Assembly (NCBI RefSeq): GCF_014698995.1
Contig: NZ_JACWZZ010000001.1
Span: 1,818,501 to 1,882,500 of the forward strand
Origin: Hymenobacter duratus
Lineage (GTDB): Bacteria; Bacteroidota; Bacteroidia; Cytophagales; Hymenobacteraceae
Length of the DNA: 64,000 bases
Reading direction: 5' to 3'
This document shows positions 58,639-64,000 of this stretch, piece after piece. The notes beneath the pieces are model-generated. The model was given only the letters and a program-made list of their open reading frames with translations. It was not told where the DNA came from and ran no database searches. Made by a program: the position numbers and the translations under genes. Positions within the stretch are counted from its first letter, which is position 1. Every line of letters starts with the position of its first letter.

Positions 58639-61600
58639 TTATTCCTCCACTGTTGTCTCCACCGCCTGCTTAACTGGCTGCCGCACGCTTTCCAGCGCCA
58701 CTTGCAGCACGCCGGAGCGCACACTTAGCTCAGACAGCTTGTTGTTGCGGCGCGAGGGGTTCACGCGGTTGGTCAGCACAATGCAAGTCAGCTCCTCCTT
58801 GGGGTCGACCCAGAAATAGGTGCCCGTGAAGCCAGTGTGCCCGTAGCTCTGCTGCGACACACTTTTGGCCGAATTTACCGTGGGGTTGGCGGCGGGACGG
58901 TCGAAGCCGAGGGCACGGCGGTTATCGGGACAGAACTGGCACTTGGTGTACTCCTGCACGGTTTCGGCCTTCAGCAACTGCTGGCCGCCATACTTGCCGT
59001 TCCAGGCGTAGAGCTGCACCACTTTGGCCAGGTCGTTGGCGTTGCCAAACAGGCCGGCGTGGCCCGAGAGGCCGCCGAGCAAAGCCGCACCTTCGTCATC
59101 GACGGTGCCGTGCAGCAGCTGCTTGCGGAACAGCGAATCGTACTCGGTGGGCGTGATGCGGGCCAGTGGGAAGCGGCGTGTGGGGTTGTAGCCCAGCGAG
59201 GTGGCGCCCAGGGGCCGGTAGATTTCGTCGGTGATGAACTGATTGAGGGGCTTGCCGCTGGCGGCCTGCACGAAGCGTGGGTACAGAATAAACGACAAAT
59301 CGGAGTAGACGTAGCCGGGCTTCTCGTTCAGCGGCGACTCGGCAATGGCTTTCGTTATCAGCTCCGGGAAATCCTGGCGGGCCCACAGACCGGTGGCGGC
59401 CCGCAGCGGGAAGCGCGCCGATGAGTCGGGGCGGAAGTAGCGGCGGCTAAGCTCCGAAGGCTTCGTGAGCGACACTTCCTTGGGCTCCGGGCTTTTGCCG
59501 AGCAGCGAATTGAACAGGCCGCGCGGCTTGGTATAGTCTTTCCAGAACGGAATCCAGGCTTTCAGGCGGGCCTGGTGCGTCAGCACGTCGCGCAGCTTCA
59601 GGTCCTGCTTGTTGGTGCCCACCAGCTCCGGAAATAGCTGGCCCATGGTCATGTCGGGGTTGAACTTGCCCTGGTCCTGCAGGCGCATCAGGGCCGGCAG
59701 CGCCGCCGACACTTTGGTCAGCGAGGCCAGGTCGTAGAGGTCGGTGTTGCGGACGGCGCGGCTGGGCTTGCCGGCTTGGCTGGGCGCATCAGCAAAGGAG
59801 TGGGTGCCGTAGCTTTTGCGCAGTACCACCACGCCCCGCCGGGCAATGACCACCTCGCCGCCAGGGAAGGCTTTGGCCGCCACCGCGCCGTTCATAATCG
59901 AGTCCACGCGGGCTTCGAGGTTGTTGTTCATGCCCACTGCCTCCGGGAAGCTGTAGCGCAGACGGGTGCCGCCCTGCGTGGTGAGGCCGGCGCCGTAGCT
60001 GTACTTGTCGCTCACGGTCACGGGCAGCTTGCCGCTGGCCGATACGCCCCCGAAAATCACCTCGGCGGCCACGTCCTGGGCGTTTTTGCTTTCCTGGTAG
60101 GCCAGCACCACGGCATCGGCGCGGTCCAGGTCCCGGATTTTGGCCACAGCGTAGGCATTGCCGAACACCGACACGATGAGCTTCTGGCCTTGGCTGCCCA
60201 GCTCGTGCAGCAGCACGTTGGTTTCCGAGGTTACGCCGAAATTGGTGGCAGGCAGGCGGCCCAGGTTGTTCACGCCAATGAGCACCGTGTTAAAGCCCTT
60301 CAGCGTTTCGCGCATTTGCGTCAGCTCATCCAGGCTCGGCGTGGCCGAAATCCAGAAGTGGCGGGCCGGGGCGTAGTCAGCCACCATGCGCTGGAAGTCG
60401 GTGGTGTCTTTGGTGCCGATGGTGAGCGTGGCCAGGCGCAGCGTATCGAGGCGCTGCAGGGGCAGCAGGTTGCGCTGGTTGCGCAGCACGGTCACGCTCA
60501 GCTCGGTGAGATGCTGGCTCAAGTACTGAGCGTGCGGCGTGTTGAGGTCGGCGGTGATATTCTTCAGGTCGATGGGCTTGTACTTGTCGAGGCCGGCCCA
60601 CTGCTTCAAAGCCAGCATCTTGCGGCAGCGCGCATCAATGGATTCCTGCGTCAGCTGGCCGGCATTGATGGCGTCGCGCACCATGCGGATGGCCAGCGGA
60701 ATGTTCTTGCTGAACTCCAGAATGTCGTTGCCGGCCTGCAGGGCACGCACGTCGGCGTCGCCGGGCGGATACTTTGAAATCACGCCCTTCATGTTCATAG
60801 CATCCGTGAACACCACGCCCTCGAAACCCATTTTCTGCTTCAGCAAACCTGTGGTAATTGGCTTGGAAAGCGTACTGGGCATGCCGGTCGTGTCAAGCGC
60901 CGGAATATTGAGGTGGGCCACCATCATGCCGCCGAGGCCGCGGGCCATCAGGCTGCGGAACGGAAAAAGCTCCAGCGTGTCAATGCGCTTGCGGTCGATG
61001 CGCAGCAGCGGTAGGGCCAGGTGCGAGTCGGTATCGGTGTCGCCGTGGCCGGGGAAGTGCTTGGCGACGGCCAGGATGTTGGCATCCTGCATGCCCTTCA
61101 TGTAGAGGTAGCTTTTCTCGGTCACGCTCTGCCGGTCTTCGCCCCAGCTGCGGTAGCCGATGACGGGGTTGGCGGCGTTGTTATTCACGTCCACTACCGG
61201 CGCGAAGTTGACGTGCATGCCCAGGCGCTTAAACTGCGCAGCTACCTCGGTGCCCATGTCATACATCAGCTGGTTGTCGCGGATGCCGCCCATGCTCATC
61301 TGGAACGGGAAGCGCTGCACGCTGTCGAGGCGCATGCCAACGCCCCATTCGGCGTCCATAGCCACCAGCAGCGGCACTTTGCTCTGCGCCTGGTAGCGGT
61401 TCAGCAGGCGCGACTGCCGGACTGGCCCACCCTGGAAAAACACGATACCCCCGATGCCATACTGCTGAATCAGGGCTGTGATGGAGTCTTCGTCGATGCG
61501 CTTGCGGTTGGAGTAGGCGGCCACCATGAACAACTGCGCCACCCGCTGGTCGGGCGTGAGCGTCTTCATGACCGAATCAACCCACCGCGAACTGGCCAGC

Positions 61601-61836
61601 TGGGCCGCAAAGGGCACGGGCTGGTTACGGCTTTTAGACGCTGGTTTGGCAGTGGCTTTGGCTGCTGCAGGCTGGGCAGGCGCTTTAGCGGTAGGTTTGG
61701 GAGCCGGCGTCCGGGTTACGGTGCGGCTGGTTTTCTTCTTGGCGGCTGGTTTCCGGCGGCGCTGGGCTGAAGCATCAGGAAGGCTCAACAATACCAGCAG
61801 CAGCCACAGGAACGGGAGGAAGCGGGGAAAAGACAA
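58639..61836 (-). CDS. GH3 beta-N-acetylglucosaminidase fused to a serine beta-lactamase-like domain
   Basis: 1065 residues if the TTG at 61836 is the start; this gives the cleanest signal peptide (LPFLWLLLVLLSLPDASAQ). A GTG at 61890 is possible, but a TAAATTCG box lies between the two. A basic Lys/Ala/Pro linker comes first. The GH3 part has VAMDAEWGVGMR, KHFPGHGDTDTDSH (NagZ-like His dyad) and VVFTDAMNM (nucleophile Asp). The C-terminal third is a serine hydrolase: DLASLTKVSAALPAL (Ser-x-x-Lys), VYSDLSFILYPRF and YGHTGFTGTYFW (HTG). It probably removes GlcNAc from murein or chitin fragments while the second domain acts on an attached ester or peptide. Exported to the periplasm. Confidence 0.92.
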   Translation of the reverse strand: MSFPRFLPFLWLLLVLLSLPDASAQRRRKPAAKKKTSRTVTRTPAPKPTAKAPAQPAAAKATAKPASKSRNQPVPFAAQLASSRWVDSVMKTLTPDQRVAQLFMVAAYSNRKRIDEDSITALIQQYGIGGIVFFQGGPVRQSRLLNRYQAQSKVPLLVAMDAEWGVGMRLDSVQRFPFQMSMGGIRDNQLMYDMGTEVAAQFKRLGMHVNFAPVVDVNNNAANPVIGYRSWGEDRQSVTEKSYLYMKGMQDANILAVAKHFPGHGDTDTDSHLALPLLRIDRKRIDTLELFPFRSLMARGLGGMMVAHLNIPALDTTGMPSTLSKPITTGLLKQKMGFEGVVFTDAMNMKGVISKYPPGDADVRALQAGNDILEFSKNIPLAIRMVRDAINAGQLTQESIDARCRKMLALKQWAGLDKYKPIDLKNITADLNTPHAQYLSQHLTELSVTVLRNQRNLLPLQRLDTLRLATLTIGTKDTTDFQRMVADYAPARHFWISATPSLDELTQMRETLKGFNTVLIGVNNLGRLPATNFGVTSETNVLLHELGSQGQKLIVSVFGNAYAVAKIRDLDRADAVVLAYQESKNAQDVAAEVIFGGVSASGKLPVTVSDKYSYGAGLTTQGGTRLRYSFPEAVGMNNNLEARVDSIMNGAVAAKAFPGGEVVIARRGVVVLRKSYGTHSFADAPSQAGKPSRAVRNTDLYDLASLTKVSAALPALMRLQDQGKFNPDMTMGQLFPELVGTNKQDLKLRDVLTHQARLKAWIPFWKDYTKPRGLFNSLLGKSPEPKEVSLTKPSELSRRYFRPDSSARFPLRAATGLWARQDFPELITKAIAESPLNEKPGYVYSDLSFILYPRFVQAASGKPLNQFITDEIYRPLGATSLGYNPTRRFPLARITPTEYDSLFRKQLLHGTVDDEGAALLGGLSGHAGLFGNANDLAKVVQLYAWNGKYGGQQLLKAETVQEYTKCQFCPDNRRALGFDRPAANPTVNSAKSVSQQSYGHTGFTGTYFWVDPKEELTCIVLTNRVNPSRRNNKLSELSVRSGVLQVALESVRQPVKQAVETTVEE

Positions 61837-61862
61837 GATAGATACGGTGGTTAGTGGGGATG

Positions 61863-61870
61863 CGAATTTA
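61863..61870 (-). promoter_or_regulatory. -7-like box TAAATTCG of the GH3 fusion gene
   Basis: One mismatch to TAnnTTTG, 26 nt upstream of the TTG at 61836; it supports that start over the upstream GTG. Confidence 0.35.
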
Positions 61871-62027
61871 CGGTAATTGACAGGATGCACGGGCGGAGTG
61901 CTGCATGGATGCTGCAGGAAGCAGAAAAATCTGTTTAGGCCAACCTGTTGGTGGCGTTGCCGGCTGGCCGCTGCCTAATCCGATTCTTTCGCCTAACTAG
62001 GACCTTCACACTTCTACTACCGTAGCA

Positions 62028-62648
62028 ATGCTTCTACTGGACGCCGGACCCCTCGACCTGGCTTACGGGCTTTTCAAACTGGCACAGGCGCTTGGCGTGC
62101 TGCTACTGCTGGCGCTGGCTTTTTTTGGTGCCCGGATGCTGATTCGCCTGCGCCGGAAACCGGCCAACTCGGGGAACTGGCTGCGAACTGTTGGCGGAGT
62201 GCTGTTGCTGCTGCCGGCCGGCAGTTGGTTGTCTGGAGTCGTCTATTCGTTTAGTACGCAGGCCTATCAGGAGTGGCAGGAGGATGCTGAGGACGCCCGG
62301 GGCACGCAGCAATGCGTGGGTTGGTATCAGGCGACTACTACGGATACGCTGTCTGCTGGAACCGGCTATAGCTTCGACCTGCAACTTGGGGCCGACGGAC
62401 GGTACACGTGGAAAACCACGCTGCCAACTCTCGATTCGGCTTCTTCCGGAAACTGGAGTATAGAAATGCGGGATTTTTCGAAACCCTACGTCGCCCTGAT
62501 TTCCAGCAGCAACCCCAATTCGCACGTATTGATTTTGAATTCCTGCGACACACTGATAGGAAGCTGCTGGCAAGGCCAGACGCGCGGCAGCGGCTACGGC
62601 ACTCCCGCCGAACAGCGCCCACTGCCGATTCTTCTGAAACGGCAGTAA
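62028..62648 (+). CDS. Membrane protein with beta-rich extracytoplasmic part, unknown
   Basis: 206 residues. Two transmembrane helices: ALGVLLLLALAFFGARML (about 24-41) and VGGVLLLLPAGSWLSGVVYSF (about 55-75). A basic loop lies between them. The remaining 130 residues are beta-rich and resemble a lipocalin-like fold: GYSFDLQLGADGRYTWKTTLP, GNWSIEMRD, ALISSSNPNSHVLIL. Two Cys pairs. No named family. Stands alone. Confidence 0.7.
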   Translation: MLLLDAGPLDLAYGLFKLAQALGVLLLLALAFFGARMLIRLRRKPANSGNWLRTVGGVLLLLPAGSWLSGVVYSFSTQAYQEWQEDAEDARGTQQCVGWYQATTTDTLSAGTGYSFDLQLGADGRYTWKTTLPTLDSASSGNWSIEMRDFSKPYVALISSSNPNSHVLILNSCDTLIGSCWQGQTRGSGYGTPAEQRPLPILLKRQ

Positions 62649-62736
62649 CCTGCCCCAACCGCTGATTTCATTGCCACAAAGCAGACGGCAGATGGCAGCG
62701 CAAGTGAAAATCTGGCGGCGTTGAGCAGAGTGGGCC

Positions 62737-62744
62737 TACTTTTG
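62737..62744 (+). promoter_or_regulatory. -7 box TACTTTTG
   Basis: A perfect TAnnTTTG match about 77 nt before the TTG start of the last gene. A TTG at 62721-62723 is too near for the normal -33 spacing. Confidence 0.5.
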
Positions 62745-62820
62745 CGGTGTGGTATATGCCTGCGGGCCGTGGCGGCGTTATGGCTGTCCGGTTTATCGTT
62801 TCACCTCAACCCCGGCCATT

Positions 62821-64000
62821 TTGATTCTGCGCTCCTTCTTCTCCCTCGCCCTTTCCCTCCGCCGTCTGAGCCGGCCAGTAGGCCTGCTTACGGCCGCGCT
62901 GTTGCTCGTGCAGGTAGCACAAGCCCAGATACAGCTGCGCGGCACCGTCATCGATAAGGACACCCGCGAGACGCTGCCCTTCTCCAGCGTGGTAGTGCGC
63001 AACACCACACTTGGCACCACCACCAACGTCGATGGCGAATTCACGCTAAACGTGCCCAAACTGCCGGTTACGCTGCTGGTATCAGAGTTAGGCCACTTGA
63101 AGGATACAATTCGGGTGACCAGCGCCTCGGAGCCGCTGAAGCTGCCCCTGGCTACGGCCGCCGTAGCACTGCCGGAAGTGAAAGTGGGCAGCTACCCGTT
63201 CCAGCTCGTAGACCGTGCCTACCGCCAGATGCAGGCCCACTACGACCAGAAATTCTACGGTAAGGCCTTCTACCGCCAGCTTACCCGCATCGACAAGCAG
63301 CCCACGGAACTGCAGGAAGTGGTCTGGAACGTGAAGTCCAGCAACGCCCGCATCGAGGGCACGGCCATTGCGCAGGGGCGCTACGCGGCGGTTCCGAGCA
63401 TGACCAACTTCAGCAACTTCTCGCTCTACACCAAGTCCTACGGCCTCTACGATGCCAATGCTGATACTACCAAATCGTTGGCGCTGCTCAGCCCCAACGT
63501 GGTGAAAAACTACCTGCTGGAGCTGAAAGGCATTGTGTCGGGCGCCGACAGCACCAAGGGCGGCATTGCGGAAATCGACTTCGAAACCCGCCCCGAACTG
63601 ACTAAATACCGCTCTGAGGGCACCATCTGGATTGATATTGACTCCTATAAAGTGGTGCGCTATCATATGAAGTCGCCCAATTTCACGGGCTCCACGTCGA
63701 ACCCCAACCAGAAATTCCGCAACACGCAGCTGGAAATCGAAATGGCTTTCCGCAACGACGACCCGGCCGTGGCAGTGGCGCCGCTGGAATACATGAAGGT
63801 GAATCTGGCCGCCGATCTGGTCAGTGGCAAGCAGGCGACTCCGCTTACGGTCTCGTCGTTTACCTTTTTTTACGACACCACCACCAAGCCTACTACCATT
63901 CCCTATGCCCGCGTGAGTGTGCAGGACCGGGACCTAGCCGCCATCAAAGCCATCAAGTACGACCCCGAATTCTGGGCCAACAACCCCGTTGTGCAGCGCA
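62821..64000 (+). CDS. Carboxypeptidase-regulatory-like domain outer-membrane protein, cut by window edge
   Basis: At least 393 codons; the 3' end lies outside the window. No ATG is in frame near the start, and TTG at 62821 begins a signal peptide (LLTAALLLVQVAQAQ). A CarboxypepD-reg-like domain follows: IQLRGTVIDKDTRETLPFSS and LGTTTNVDGEFTLNVP. A DUF5686-like body is then suggested: YRQMQAHYDQKFYGKAFYRQL and GGIAEIDFETRP. Such proteins are surface- or outer-membrane-associated. No TonB box is seen in the visible part. Function unknown. Confidence 0.8.
   Translation, partial: MILRSFFSLALSLRRLSRPVGLLTAALLLVQVAQAQIQLRGTVIDKDTRETLPFSSVVVRNTTLGTTTNVDGEFTLNVPKLPVTLLVSELGHLKDTIRVTSASEPLKLPLATAAVALPEVKVGSYPFQLVDRAYRQMQAHYDQKFYGKAFYRQLTRIDKQPTELQEVVWNVKSSNARIEGTAIAQGRYAAVPSMTNFSNFSLYTKSYGLYDANADTTKSLALLSPNVVKNYLLELKGIVSGADSTKGGIAEIDFETRPELTKYRSEGTIWIDIDSYKVVRYHMKSPNFTGSTSNPNQKFRNTQLEIEMAFRNDDPAVAVAPLEYMKVNLAADLVSGKQATPLTVSSFTFFYDTTTKPTTIPYARVSVQDRDLAAIKAIKYDPEFWANNPVVQR

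Noticed and set aside
1-64000. CRISPR arrays, tRNA or rRNA genes, insertion sequences with transposase
   Set aside because: No regular spacer-repeat pattern, no rRNA-like sequence and no transposase or integrase frame was seen on either strand.

Overview
The window is chromosomal DNA of a GC-rich member of the Bacteroidota, most like Hymenobacter (Cytophagales). The basis is two SusC/SusD outer-membrane pairs, lipoproteins with Bacteroidota-style lipoboxes, type IX secretion (T9SS) C-terminal sorting domains, a NagB-LmbE fusion typical of the phylum, and -7 promoter boxes of the TAnnTTTG type. No rRNA, tRNA, CRISPR array, transposase or prophage was seen. Two genes are cut by the edges: a GH30 enzyme at 1 and a carboxypeptidase-regulatory-like protein at 64000.

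Layout. (1) 1-4.2 kb, minus strand: an FucP/GluP-type sugar permease followed by two GH30 glycosidases, an apparent beta-glucoside operon. (2) 4.4-7.7 kb: aldo/keto reductase, a YdeI-like protein and a secreted D-aminoacylase-like amidohydrolase. (3) 7.8-10.7 kb: two tandem GH13 amylase-like enzymes, one a lipoprotein and one cytoplasmic. (4) 10.8-19.1 kb: small membrane and secreted proteins, an AraC-type regulator, YceI, a large secreted GH31 with a T9SS tail, and gamma-glutamyltranspeptidase. (5) 19.2-26.1 kb: glycogen branching enzyme, two DUF1905/YdeI-like proteins, an N-terminal half of a glycogen-synthase-like glycosyltransferase, and a cytoplasmic GH31. Regions 3 to 5 together form an alpha-glucan import, storage and breakdown neighbourhood.

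(6) 26.1-36.7 kb: outer-membrane barrel, fasciclin lipoprotein, an alpha/beta hydrolase that has lost its nucleophile serine, a lipase-like hydrolase coupled to a T9SS protein and its paralogue, a rhomboid protease, an FkbM methyltransferase, and a membrane protein sharing a short N-terminal domain with the rhomboid. (7) 36.8-40.6 kb: serine hydrolase plus VanX-type dipeptidase as an overlapping pair, then a GHL10-type lipoprotein. (8) 40.7-41.7 kb: lipocalin-like protein and a Fur-family regulator. (9) 41.8-61.8 kb: a SusC/SusD/surface-lipoprotein operon diverging from NagB-LmbE, a second SusC/SusD and an HGSNAT-like membrane acyltransferase. Then come an acyl-CoA synthetase, a GxxExxY gene enclosed by near-perfect inverted repeats, and a GH3-beta-lactamase fusion. 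NagB-LmbE, HGSNAT-like and GH3 (NagZ-like motif) point to amino-sugar or peptidoglycan-fragment use.

Gene ends are marked by unusually long, often perfect palindromes (up to 37-bp arms). Two copies of a dispersed inverted repeat lie between convergent genes. The observations most worth checking are the GxxExxY inverted-repeat unit, the nucleophile-less alpha/beta hydrolase, the half-glycosyltransferase/DUF1905 operon and the shared KTDAELL domain.
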